From the NCBI GenBank assembly GCA_963457665.1, contig OY735207.1:35162316-35226315 (forward strand): 64,000 nt of DNA, in the 5' to 3' direction. Origin of the DNA: Thysanoteuthis rhombus (lineage: Eukaryota; Mollusca; Cephalopoda; Oegopsida; Thysanoteuthidae). Both the position numbers and the translations under genes were made by a program. Numbering within the stretch: the stretch's first letter is position 1; every line of letters starts with the position of its first letter. The notes under the pieces are model-generated. The model was not told the origin of the DNA, searched no databases, and saw only the letters and a program-made list of their open reading frames with translations. Positions 46,106 to 59,510 of the stretch are shown here, piece after piece.

Positions 46106-48286
46106 ACCCTATCTCACTTTCCTCCATTTCTTTCTTTTACTTCCCATCCTAGCAAGTGACTCTCGCTTCAAGTATTTTCATTTAGTATTTTAATCTATCA
46201 TTGGCGGAGCAGTTTTCGTGAACATGTTTTCTATCTTACTTTAATACCCAAGGCACTGTCGTGATGTCGGGAAATTTCCTTGGCTATTTGTCCTATGGCA
46301 TCCAATCCTCTGGCTATACATTTGGGGTTCCATTAGCGTGTGCAAAAATGTTACACGCATATGCATGTAGACATATATACATTCTTTTCTCTTGTGAAAA
46401 TCTCCGAGTGATTTTTTTCAATTTGATTAAAGAATTTTCCAATTTTGCAGCCTCTCCCTGCTAATCATAGTGCTGCTTCTATTTGCAACTGCTTAGAAAT
46501 TTGGCTGCAACAAGGTCTTTAAATTTAATGTTTATCCTGGTCACAATAGATTGCACAACTTTTCTCTCAAAGGGTGTGATTCGTGTCGCAGGGTTGGCTC
46601 ATATTTCACGAAAGATCTTGTTGCAGCCTTGGTTCAGAGTTCAGGCTTGGTTAGATACCCTCAGCTTAGCCCAGCACCGGAACACAATATTAGTTAGACA
46701 ACTCAGCTACTTACATTAAGATCAAATTACTTATTAGAAAAATAACCTGAAGAAGAACCACTTAAAACAATACTTAGAGACGTCTACCATCTACTAATTT
46801 GTTCATTTGGCAGATAAAAAATTGTCCAGCATTTTTCCACAATTTTTCTTTTTTCCATATGTTCATAGCATCATTATTCAGTCATCTATGGCTTTGACTT
46901 TCCACCAGCTTCCAGTTGAATAGTTCATTCCATCAAAAGAATAATCCAGGTTTAGATTTTGAAAAATGCTCTACACATAGAACTTCCTCCATGATTGTTG
47001 CATTGTATTTGCAGCACAAAAATAGGCATTTCATATAAGATCAGCCCTTAATCGAGATGAGCATAAAAGATCTTTTCTCTCCTATCCGCATTGTCCTTCA
47101 CCTTTAATTTTTCCACAAGTTCATACATTTTTTTTGCACTGCATCTTCCTTCAAATGTTCCTCTCTGATCCCTCAAGTTCTTCTCGAGAATTCTTCATCC
47201 TTACGATCAAAATCTCCAAAACTTGTACCTATTGCATTATCGCCATAAACTGCAGTGACTCCTTGTCGAGATCCCTTTGCAGTTTCATCCATATTAAACA
47301 TGAAGAACAGAGTTGGATATGCGTTTTATAATCAGTCATGGTCTTCAGGAAAATAAAGGAAAATTATTACTATTTCACAAACAATCCTCTAGAAGTGTCC
47401 ATGCACATTCAATGAAGAACTGAATGAACCTCATAATGCACTTTCAGAATTTTCTCAATATTATGCAGGAAAATTTGCATCTACCTAATATATACAGAGT
47501 AAGCCGTTCATTAAAATCTCGGATAATGTTACCGAGTTCTCACAATAAGTGACTTCCTCTGTAAACCCTTTATATGATGTTGTCACCCAGCTAATATCTA
47601 AAAGACTGTCCAAAATTGATCACAGTTTCCTTTTTACAATCAAGTAGGGGATTGTGATCAATAAGAATGGACACTCTCTTAACTTGTCAGTAAAAAGCAA
47701 AAAGCAAAAAGTTGTATAAATGTGGGTCTCAAGAAGTATGGATTCTGCTCATATCAAAGAGAAGTTTCATATTCATTAAAATATAGCAAGAGATTGGAAA
47801 AATGAAATGAAAAAACAACTGCAATCTAAAAATTGACCGGGTTTTTTTTTGTAAATTAAATAAATAAGAAAACAACGTACGTATCCTACACTTTTTGAAA
47901 ATTCAGTCTCTACTACCTCTTTGGATTTTACGAAAAAAGGCAAAAATCCAATATAGAGTCCAACTTCAGAGGCAGTCACACCCGCTTTCTTCCCCTAACA
48001 CTGCAGTCATCACCATTCTGGTGGTCTGGGAACACTAGAAAGAATTTGTCTAATAAATTAATAATAATTGCTTCTTCATTTTATGGCATTTTGGCTCAGA
48101 GTGTTCCTATGAATCCTTTTGCATTTTCAGAGAGTGAGGAAACCAATACTTTAATCTCTTAAAAGAAGTTCAATCAAAATACTGGATTTAATTCTTGCTT
48201 GAAAGCAAGTAAGCAGTATTAAGAGAATCATTTTTTTAAATTTCTCAGATGAAGAATTATCAATAATTAAATAACTTTTCAGCTAT

Positions 48287-48560
48287 TATTTCTTTTACCT
48301 TCATCTCCATTACTTTTTATAACAACTCTCAGACTGTCTACCAATGGCTGAAGAATGACAATGTGGATCGGAAATTAAGACGAAGCCTCCGGCAAGACAC
48401 AAACTCTCATAACTTTTTTACTCATGCAGCGGGTCTTACTGATTAGGCCAAGGAGACCCTGGCTGCAGCCACTAAAATCCAACTATTGTTTACTACCAAC
48501 CATAGAATTTTAATCTGAAGTTGCAATAAAAAGCAATTGAAGTTAAGATGAAAGAAACAC
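48287..48560. mobile_element. MITE-like element, copy 1
   Basis: It starts TATTTCTTTTACCTTCATCT and ends AGATGAAAGAAACA, inverse to each other with a few changes. It shares TIRs and a CAGACTGT..TCTA core with the shorter copy at 50590-50808. Confidence 0.55.
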
Positions 48561-50119
48561 TAGCCAAAAAATTAAATATACAAGCATTTCACAAATAAAT
48601 GAATATAGACTCATCATCTTCAAAACATTTTTATCTCATTTTACTTTTTATTCACCAGAAATGAATTCTCTGTACAACATGAAAACAGATTCATAAATTT
48701 TATTTGATAGTTGACATAAATGCTGCCTTCCGCAATATGATCTAAGACTATATTGGAATCTCAAGTGATCTGAGCCACACGACTAATTTTAGAATGAGAT
48801 GTAATTTATTTATATTAGAGTAATTGATTATACATACAGGTTAAAGCCCACCAATCCGGCAAGCTTGGGACCAGAGAGGTGCCAGATTTTCCAAACCACT
48901 GAGGCTCAGGGTAAAAAAATGATAGGCTTATGCATGCACTTACTGTATTGTATTATTGATACAATTTACACAGGCATAAACTTAGCACGGGCTTCAAGCT
49001 TAATGACAAAAACAAGTTTAATGTATTGTGAGACAATAGAAAAATAGGCCTTCTGATACCTTTAAACATTATCAAATGATTTTATTAAAATCTAACGATT
49101 AGTCAATTTAAAAAAATGATGCGATTTTTTGCCTAAAAATTTCCTAATGCAAATGATTATTATAATCATTTTTTGTTTATTTGTAAACAACTTTTCGCGC
49201 CATATCTTAAAAAAATATCTCGGGTTTTATAGAGTGAACTTTATATATATTTTTCATACCAAAATTTCCTCCAATTTTTTCCTAATGGCACAAAGATTTG
49301 GATAATAAAATCAACTTATAAGTTCTTTTTTCTTTTTTTTTTTCTCGTTGGGTGTTGATTTCCAGGCCAATGCCAAATTCGAGTTGGTGTGTCAAACTAT
49401 GTGAAGTTGCTATGATGAACATCACAAAATTGGCAGAAAGATTGTAATTTGAGAAGTTGCAATTTTCCACATTTTTTTTTGTTCTTAAACCCTGAGCTAA
49501 ACCTAATAATATAATAACAATAGCAATGATGAAATCTGTGAAACAAATAGTTCAACATCAATGAGATCTTATAACACTACATTTTAATCCATCTATTTCT
49601 TTACTTTCCTTTCCACATTGTAATTAGAAACCATTTTATGCAGAAGAAAAAGATTTTTGGGGTGGAGGGTATTGTTTTCCATCTTTCTCTCCACTTCCAA
49701 TCTCATTATTTTAATGCAAAAATACAATATCCACAAAGCAGGAAACCATGATATAAGAAATGGACAAAAACAACTTCAAGAAAAAAGTTTGTTTTTTTTA
49801 AAAACAAGGAAATAGTTGGAAATTTTTTCTGTAGTTCTGTTTATTTTTTGTTTTTCAAGTTTGGGATATTAAATCTACAATCACTAGATGAGCACAACGT
49901 TTTGTTTTTTTGTTTTGTTTTTCTCAATCTTTTTTTTGGTTAAAATCTGAAAATATATCAAAAAACAAAGAAAAAAACTATAATAGAAAAAATTTCATAG
50001 TCTTTAAAAATGATTTCCAAGTGAAAAGAGGTTTCTTTTGTTCTCTGTAGGTGTGTATGTGTGCGTATTTTTTTTTTCTTTTACAAAGGAAAATAGTTGA
50101 GAAAAAAAAAGAAAAAAAA

Positions 50120-50245
50120 AATTATGTTTACACCATTATCTTCATCTGCAAGTTTGTTTTCAAGCAAATTTCAACATTCTTGAATCTATGCCTTCAAGAT
50201 TTTGATTTGCCTGATCTCTGGTCATCACCACGTGCTATGACATGA
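50120..50245. repeat. Dispersed repeat, copy 1
   Basis: ATGCCTTCAAGATTTTGATT, GATCTCTGGTCATC and GTGCTATGACATGA recur, diverged, at 53535-53605. Upstream, CTTCATCTGCAAGTTTG also has a weak partner, so the shared block is about 120 bp. Confidence 0.5.
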
Positions 50246-50589
50246 TTTATCAAATATAAATAGAATATTTTATAGAAAACTGTAACAGGGAGAATCAGGT
50301 AGTCAAAATTCGAAGTTAATAAGTTGAAAATAATAAGTAATCAGTTAAATTCTAAGAATATAGACAGTAAGTTATGCTATATTGATCAGAATGTTTTTGT
50401 ATCTTTGCCGGCAACAAAGAAAAAGAGAAATGTCAAAGAAAAAAAAAAAAATTTACAAGTGCAAATAATACCTCAGCTCAAATTGAAAAAGTCATTCTCA
50501 TTAATCCTCTCTTCAGATGATATTCAGTTATAATCACTGCAGTGAGTTCATCATAAGTCAATAAAACTCCCATTATTTTATTTTACAAG

Positions 50590-50808
50590 TATTTCTTTCA
50601 TCCTACGTTAAGATGCTTTTCATCGCAACTACTCAGACTGTTAGTCTATGGCCATTAATAAATGGCACAGATTGAAAAATTAAGGATAAGCTCTCACAAG
50701 GCTCAAAACAGGCATCCCTATTAAGTTTAGTTAAGGGATTATCCTTCATTTCCAATCTCCATGGCCAGAGACTGATGGTCTGAATCTAAAATTAAGATGA
50801 AAGAAATA
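50590..50808. mobile_element. MITE-like element, copy 2
   Basis: Its TATTTCTTTCATCC start and AGATGAAAGAAATA end form a nearly perfect ~13 bp inverted repeat. The interior is itself partly palindromic (GACTGTTAGTCTATGGCC facing GGCCAGAGACTGATGGTC). It has no coding capacity. Confidence 0.6.
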
Positions 50809-52984
50809 CTGGTCAAAACTCAATAATGGTTGACAATGCTTCATCTAATGAAAAATAAAATCAAGGTAATGATACTAAAAATTTTTTTTCTTCTCTGCAT
50901 TTCGAATTCTTCCAACATTCTTGACTAGATGGCAAATTGCATTCCATCAAAAATGAAAACAAGCATGAAAATATATTCATCCAAACAACTAACAGAATGA
51001 TGATAATGACTCATTTAAGAATTTCAGATAATATTTGAAAATGACATCTTTACCTTCCGAAGTTATTGAATGAAGTTTCAAGTTGAGGGTTCAGTAAATA
51101 GTAACTGAATCGCATCCTATCTGATGTAGGATTTAGTAGTTTGGAAAAAACAAGTCAATAGAAGAACACCACCTATTTTCTGGCAACTGATGGTCTGGCA
51201 CCTCTTTTAATCTGGACAATATCACAATCAGATACTTGAATTTCTCAAAGATTTTATGTTCACCGTTGTAACCACAGGTGACATTACGTGTGGAGCCATC
51301 TCTTGGTTGTTATACAACAGTAGCTGTTATTGCTCAATCAATTTTATTACAAGTCCATATTGATACAAGAAAAGGTATAAACATTGGAGAACTCACTTTG
51401 CCTTTTGGTACAGAAGCTGTGTGAGACGTATACTATTAGTTCATCAATTGTATATATTTTTATTTGTTCAATCAATATATCTGCAGCAGTTTCATTTATA
51501 TTAATAAATCGTGTCAATTGTTTTGAAGATATGAGATATGCACAATTAGCCAGAGGTGTACTATTGAATTATAATCCCCTGACCTGTTTTGGTCGAGCAA
51601 AATGGACCAGTTCAGTTCTGAAAGCAAGGATGCCAAAAAATTGGTGGTGTGCCTAGAGTAAATAAAATTTTTTAAGAGCAACTAGAGTTTGAGGGTTGCA
51701 GGAGAAGGTTTGTTGGCACTGTGCTTCAGGTCAACATAAGATTCTTCCGAGTATAGGGATAGGTGAAAAGGGGTTGCTAGTAAATGAGAAAAGGTCACCG
51801 GGTGACAACCAGAGGATAGATGGATCAAAACACTGAAAACAAAAATAGCAGAGATGAAGATACAAGTTTGAAGATTAATGTCAGTGATGGCTCAGTTCAC
51901 AAATATTGAACCAAACGAACAAACGACAACATGTCAGTTAAGAGCAAACCAATATCAAACAGAAACAACAAATACAATCAAACTTGAAAACAAATTTTAA
52001 GTTTTTAGATCGGCCTACAAATATCAGGCTTATCTCTTTCCTGAAAACAAAAAGGCCCATTTTTTTTTTTCATGTCACAGATGCAAAATAATAAGCAATA
52101 CCCTCTTTGTTCATGTGTATTTACCATATCACAGCAAATAAGTCAACCACAAAATTATACTTCAAAAAAAAAAAAAAAATTTTTTTTAAAAAGACCCAGA
52201 CCTAAAATTAGGTCAATCCATTTGGTCTCATGTACAAATTTTTATTTTCTTTCTTTGTTGAGGGATTGGATGTGTTGCCCAGCAGTAAAAAAATTACTGT
52301 ATTTGACAGCAGATAAAACCCCACCACCAGGAAAAAAAAAAAAAAAAAAAAAGAAAAAAATGGCTCAAAAGGTAAACATAAACTTCATTGTCCAGCCCAG
52401 ATGACCAGAATTTGGTGAGGAGTTTAGAAAAACTGGATGATAAATGAGAATTATTAAGGGAAATGCAGTTTTTTTTCTTAACTCTTAAATTCATAAACCA
52501 TATGTAATTGACAGTGGAACTCTTCAATGAATAGAATTGAAAATAATAGAATTCTTCTGTGAATGGAGAGAAAAAATTTTTTTTTAAATTCGTCTAAATG
52601 GTCAAAGAGAGATAATTTCAATCAGAAGCCATTTCCCTGGAAATTGACAGATTTCTTTTGATGATTTAAAAAATTGATATTCCCTGCTGAAATAGGGAGG
52701 ATCTTACATTCCATCAAATACAGTAGTTTTCCATATTTCTTTTGTCTTACCAAAGTATCTACAATATATTACAGAAATAACAGGATGTGGACTATTGGAA
52801 CAATCTAACATTTGTTTGCAGTAATGGAGCCAAGAGGCTTTGTATTTGAAGTTATGTTCAATACCATGATTCTGGGTATTTACTAAGCTTAGCTTAGTAT
52901 GGTACAAGATCAAATGGGAAGGAGATGGGTTGAATTAAACTGCGTTACACCAATCATCCAAGACTCACCTGCCAGCCAAGAAAA

Positions 52985-53090
52985 TCAGCAATTGAAATTC
53001 TAGCTTTTTACTGGGGCTCGAACCCCCCGGCCTCTTGCACCAGTTGGGAACAAGTAACTATTACAACCACAGGCTAGTAACCCTGTAGAG
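52985..53090 (-). repeat. tRNA-like segment (SINE head)
   Basis: On the - strand, GGGGTTCGAGCCCCAGT (B-box-like, closing a T-arm-like stem) is preceded by TAGCCTGTGGTTG about 40 bases earlier. It looks like the tRNA-derived head of a SINE. The body may continue towards 52930. Confidence 0.45.
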
Positions 53091-53479
53091 ATTCCTGGGA
53101 CATGTATGTCTCAAGATTCCTATGACTGCTTGGATACATACGTCCCTTCGATCACTTTTAGAAGTCTATTAAGACGTTCATAATGCAGACATTAAGCACC
53201 TCAATAGGTCAGTCTTGAAAGGATTAATATAATAATTTTCGAATTATTTTCAGCAAATGGAAAATACAGAGCCAGACTTTATACATTGAATATAACAAAA
53301 AGGTAAGACGGGAACTTGTGTAGTTAGTTTCAATAGTTATTTTTTTCAGGGGGTAGGAGATTACTGGTTACATTCACACAGAGTTGAGATGGACGCAAGA
53401 AATATCATTCCCAAATATTCATCATATATTAAAAAGAAAAAAAAAAGAAAATAAATTATGGAATTCCAGGTTTATCTTT

Positions 53480-53605
53480 TGGAGACAACAATCTTCTGCC
53501 ATTATTTCTGACACAAACATCATTTTCAAGTTCTTGCTTTCATGCCTGTGAGATTTTGATTCACATGACCTCTGATCATTGTCTCAATCACCTGACATTA
53601 GAAAC
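53480..53605. repeat. Dispersed repeat, copy 2
   Basis: CATGCCTGTGAGATTTTGAT, GACCTCTGATCATTG and CACCTGACATTA pair with the copy at 50120-50245, in the same orientation. Confidence 0.5.
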
Positions 53606-56600
53606 CCAATGAGAGAAATTAGCCTAAGTTAAATCTGTACTGACTACAGACCAGATATTAGCTTATTGTTTCTTCACATCCATGATAGAAAAATACTTTT
53701 AAATCCATCATGAAAGTAAATCATGCCAAATTCACTACTTATATCAGAAGTTGATGAATAGAGGGTGAAAAGAGAGCAGTCTCTTCCTCTAAGTGTTAAC
53801 TTGGCCACAAATGTGAATAAATAGGTCTCACTTGGAACATTTAAAAATTCACACTCAAAATCTTAAATTTAGTTGTCTCCCCTGGTAGCTACTAAACAGA
53901 TTTGATCTCAAGAAATTGCATCACTCTGGTTGAGAATAATTACATTGAATGTTCCCAGGAAGCATCCAATTTTATTCTATTCAATTATTGCCTATGCTAA
54001 TGTCAATTCCTATTTTATATATTAAAAAGTCAATTATTTAGAAAATATAAATGAAAAATATATATTCTAAGAGCTTTCCTAACTGAAGTTAATAGCATTT
54101 TAGATCATCCCATTTATATGACTGTTTGAATAACTTACATTCTTCAAGGTTACATTTTACTTTCAGTTTCATAATTGTATAGGTATTTCTACTGTCTTAA
54201 TGTCACTCAGACTATCACTGATAAAAACAGAAACAGGCATAGAGAGAGAGACTAAATGATGGTTGAATGAATAAAAAGTCCCAAATAATTCCATAAGAAA
54301 AAGCCAAATAAATCAAGTTTATGAAAAGAATGTTTTAAAATTTTCAAACGGCATCATAGCTGTATTTTAGCAAAGATTATTTCATAATGACTATACACTG
54401 AATTTTATCCCACATCCTGTATTGTTAACCATATAAGGTCGATTTCCATTTGCCAGCAAAAAGAAAAAAAGAATAATTATCACCCAAGATGCTAACTGGT
54501 ATTCATTTGGCAATTAAATACAGTGATGTCAATATCTATTGAATAGCTGGAATCATATTTCCTTACGGCCAAGAATGCAAAAACAGCCTATACAATTTCT
54601 TTTTTTTCGACAAATGGAAATTCTCCTTTACAAATGGCCTTGAGCATTTTCATGTCAATAGTCAAAAGAGTAGAATTTGAAGACAGTAGGAATGACAATG
54701 AAAAAAGAGATTGAAAACAGAATGAAGAAGAGGATGAAGAGAGACGACATATATGATATCAAAATGTGATTATGATGATGTTTGACTTGAGAATCATCTC
54801 AGTTCAAACATGTTGGGTAGGAATTCCTAAAAGACTGAATCTACTTGAAATTCAATTCTTAACTTTAAACAATGACAGTCCAATGATCTACTGCCATCAT
54901 TCAATTGCATCACTGAGTGCAGCGTTCAGGAAATGTTTTATTGGAGTGCGGGGAATCCTGCTTGAGAATTCACTTCTCAAAATGAAAGTGGTAACAAATG
55001 CACATTCAGCTGTTTTTTGGGGTTTTTTTTCACTTATACCATTTCAAGTTACAAACAAAATTATCAAAAATAATTAGACAAAAATTAAACTCGAAAAAAT
55101 TGCTCCACACTTTTAAAACTTTGAGAAAAGCCATTAACCTTTCAAATTTTGTTTGGACAACTGAAACCCTTCTTCACAAGCCTGATGTTGTCAATACAAT
55201 GTTTCAGCTGATCAATTCTTCAGTCCTCATCAAGTATATAAAATCAAGAAAAAGCAGAACTTTTTTTTTCCCAGCCAATTATGTCCAACAAAAAACTGTC
55301 CTTAATACACCAACCAGACCAACATTAATGACCACCTTTATCTCCACCATAATTGGAGAAAAAAAATGTCAGCCTCTTTTTTTGTCGAATTATACATTCA
55401 ACGGAGGCTCATGAATAGATCATCCAAAATATTGTTTACAGCATCAAAGATGCAAAGAAAAAATTCAATTGCCTGAGCAAAATTTGGAATGAGAGTTCAA
55501 AAGGAATTTATGAATCAATACCACCCAGTGTTCCAGGCATGAAAATCAAATCTTTCCCCAAAAAAAGAAAAAAAATTTACATACCACCCTGATAACCATT
55601 AGTATGTTTTGGTCTGTGCCACGGGATGATACACAGAATAGATAAGTATTCGTGAATATAAGAATCCCCTTGAATCACTGAAATGTTGAGTGAAAAATTC
55701 AGAACTAGCCACCCTCTACCCTGTTGTTTTGTGGACTACCAGTGGTCAGTAGACCCTAGGTTGGCAACCCTGGGCAAGAGTGCCACCCATCCCAACCAGA
55801 TATATAGAAGACTAGAAATTAAGGCTTCAGTAAATAAGAAAAAAAAGTACCTACCTCTCTAACTATTTGTATGACAGCAATCTGCCCCCTGTGTAAAGTT
55901 TGTTTATATATATATATATATATAGTAGCCATTTCAACATAATATTGCTCTAACCATTGAGGTAGGCAGCTGCCAGTAATGCAAAGGCCCAAGTATCAGT
56001 TTTCACCTTGTTTATTCTTGGTCTATATCTGCTCTATTCATTCATGTTGAGTATATACATCAACAAGTCCTAATGCTAATGATGAAAAGAAGTACTTATT
56101 CTAAACAACAAATATCTATTTCCCATGATCTCCTTGTTTGTTGGTGCAATCAACATAATGCTTCTCCAGTAATCACTTGGATCAAACATAACACAGAGGA
56201 AATTTCAGATAATGAGCTACAGACTTATTGATCCACTCCCATACATACATAATATATACATGTATTTTACATATACATCGTATACATATAGGTACATTAC
56301 ATGTATTGTACATGATATATACAATGTACAGATACATGTATATGTATATATTCATACATCCTAAATATGTATCTAAAATAGATCATCTTTGTATGTGTGT
56401 CGACGATCACATCTGTGTATGGGCTTGTGTGCGATTGTGAACCAGCATAGATATAACCCGGTCACAACTGAGCATGTATCGGACTGCAAGCCTCAGAAGA
56501 TGGAACCTGATGCGCACACACACACACAGAGCAATTAATAAACATTTGCCTGTTAATCACTATCAGTCTAGATAGTAAAACATAACCAGTTTTTTTCCCA

Positions 56601-57334
56601 TCCAAATAGGAGACAAGCAGTAAAGGAAACAACTGAAAAGTAATTTCGGATTCTCCCAAAACCTAATGACTGTTTCTAAAAAATTTAGCACCATTTAAAA
56701 TATTTCTGAGAAATTAAGAATAAAAATTAAAAAGGAAATATAAATTTTTTTTTTTTAAAAAGGACAAAAAAAATAAGGCATTCATAACTGATTAGGACCA
56801 TATTTCACAATAAATAAATAATAAGAAGAATAATAATCATAATAATAATAATAATAACGGTGTTGATGATCAGAATTATGATATAATGAGGGTAATGAGA
56901 AAAATACTGAGTTCAGAGCAGTAATTTCAAATTCTATACAAAATACTGTGTCTGGGCTTATGTCTGTGTGAATTTTCAATAATCATTTCGTTCCCGGAAT
57001 AGGCGGATTCTCGACCTGCCTCTGTCACCGCCATCAGACGCCTACCTTTGTTTACAGGTTTGTGCACAGGTAGGTATTCGGGAGGGGGGGGGGGTATATT
57101 ATGTACACAATAAATGTTTCAGATGTGATTTGAATACGTCTGCTACAGAAATACATATTTAGCACTGGATGTGCAATATGTGCTTCCATATCAGTGGTTT
57201 GCGGTTTTCACTTGATTCACATACGCAGTCTCTTGTCTGTGGGCCATCGCAAATTTATTGCAATGATTAGAGGAAGTGAAAGATTTGTCCAAAGGTCCAG
57301 TACGTTGGGTACCCTTCGTATCACGCTGGATCGC

Positions 57335-57545
57335 TTTGCTGCCATGGACAAGATAATTTGTCTTAGCAAGTTGTCAGTCCAGTGCCAGGGATGCGATAAC
57401 TCAATTCACGATAGCATTTAATCATGCCATGGACAAGATAACTTGTCTTACGATAGTGATTTATTGTCCAGTGCTATGGTCAACTCCACTTATATTAGTG
57501 TTTCATTCAGTCCAGTACTATGGATGAGATAGCCCATCTTTCGAG
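57335..57545. repeat. ~85 bp tandem repeat, about 2.5 units
   Basis: GCCATGGACAAGATAA(T/C)TTGTC recurs at 57341 and 57426, and GTCCAGTGC(C/T)A recurs at 57377 and 57467, with a degenerate third copy at 57510. The core includes an imperfect palindrome, ACAAGATAACTTGT. Confidence 0.6.
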
Positions 57546-57890
57546 AGAGTGTAATTTTTTTCACAAGATAGCAGCATCTCCTTGAGCAAACAAAAGAAAT
57601 TTGTATATTTACTGGTGATATGATAACTAATGAATGAACACTTTCAATTTTTATCAATTTCCAATTACAAAAACCTGGCACAGGAGTTACGTTGAAAATA
57701 TACTTGGCAGCAAAGAGGTCAAGTCAATCATTAGAAAAAGTTTGGTTCCCAATACAAACAATCTGCCACTTATTTGTTAATATATATATCACTATTCATT
57801 TCGGTAATGTTGCTTTTGCAAGGTTCCAATTGACTTGGTAAAATATAGATATGAACAATATGTACACAATTTCTACTAGAACATCGATAC

Positions 57891-58585
57891 CCAAGAAATT
57901 TTAAAATCTGGCAAAAAATTTTCAATTCTTATAATATTTTTGATTCTTATTTATTAGAGGATGATTTCTTTTTAAAAATTATTTTCCATTCCAAATATTG
58001 GAAAAGGCGGTTCTCTTTTTGTATGATTCCAACACAACCTTTTTTTCATTTTGATTATTTATTTCATTTATACAATGATGTTTTCAATGATTTTCATACA
58101 TTTAAGAGATAAATCCCTGAAAATATCAATTATGTTTACATTTTTCAGAAAAGCACTCTAGAACGGGAAGTAATCAATACAAACGATGAAAAATCTTTCA
58201 TTAATATCGATAGAAAAAGAATTTTCACCAGATCAAAAACCAAATTCCAATTAATCACATAAAACCAGCAAATATGCCAGGAAAAATATTTCATTTTGTT
58301 TTCCTGTTTTTAAATTCCAAAAGTAAGACTAATGTTCAAGCACTTTCCTAAAAAAGGTAAACAATTAATCTGTTAAACATGTGAAAAATCAATGAAAATA
58401 GCAATGAATAATTGAAATAGATAATTAAAATGTTAGAAATCATTTGGAAAGAAGATTTCTCTTCTGATATTTGAGATGGAAAATCATGTTTCTTTAAATT
58501 TATCCTCTAATAAATAAGTATTGAAAATTTTATCAAAATCAAATAATTTTTCACAAAAAAAAAAAAAAAAATTTCTCAGGGATCA
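57891..58585. repeat. ~695 bp fold-back element with ~270 bp arms
   Basis: The left arm 57891-58163 and right arm 58323-58585 are imperfect reverse complements. Matching blocks include CTTATTTATTAGAGGAT, TTTTCCAT.CCAAATAT, TTTTCA.TGATTTT and GTTTAC.TTTTT.AG.AAAG. The loop is about 160 bp and no coding frame is present. It could be a long-TIR non-autonomous DNA element or an inverted duplication. Confidence 0.75.
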
Positions 58586-59439
58586 ATTTCCTGCTGCAAT
58601 TGTTCATACCTATTATATATGACACAAGAAAATTTGCTCAGCTCTAAATAACCACTAATTAAATCTTTGCATACTTCCTTATGAATAGAGATCATGAAAG
58701 AAAATTATATGACTTAAGAGCAGATAATGAAGATGTACATTTGTCGCACATATATGCATCACTGTATGTTTATATAAGTTTTTAAGAATGAGTGTTTATA
58801 TATGTATGTAGGTGCTCCTGTACACATACATGTAAATGAATGCATAAATATATATATATATATATATATAAATATATATATAATTTCATACACATAGCCT
58901 CATCATTATATACATATAAACACAAACTCTGGTTCATCTTTATGCCTCTTTATATATTACATCTTTACAATGTATAGGATGCACTTTCTTTTCGAGGGAT
59001 TCAAAATCTACTCTGTCCAATATACTGAAGATCATAAACGCTCATCATCTTTGACACAAGGTTGAAGAGCTTGTGCAATCACTCCCCTCATATCTTACAG
59101 GGCTCGTTTTACTTTTGAAAACGGTTCTGAAAATATAGGTCCATCTTATACAAAGGAAAAATACAGTATTTGGGGAAATGTTTGGATGCTTACATGTTTG
59201 TAAAGAGAAACGCCATTTTATGTATGCAAATGATGATAAAACAAGAAATTAAAAAACGTACAGCAGAGCATCATCTGTTCAACACATTGACAGGTATTTT
59301 ACTGATACACTGATCACAGTGAGTAGAAAATGAGAAAGGTTGGCCCGAAAGTCGAGGCAGCTCTTTTTTTTTTTTTTTTTACCCAGTCAAACGCAAACCA
59401 ACCATGTTGCAAATATAGCTTTCAACTGTGCTAACATCT

Positions 59440-59510
59440 GCACCAGCCATTTTCAACCTTTACTGCCCACTTGAGAGCACTTAGGGACCCCCCTTTCAAA
59501 TAGGGATACA
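59440..59510 (+). repeat. hAT-like terminal fragment
   Basis: CAGCCATTTTCAACCTTTAC, then CCCACTT and GGGACCCCCCTTTC, resembles the ends of non-autonomous hAT elements (CAGTGGTTCTCAACCTTT style). The other end was not found. Confidence 0.35.
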
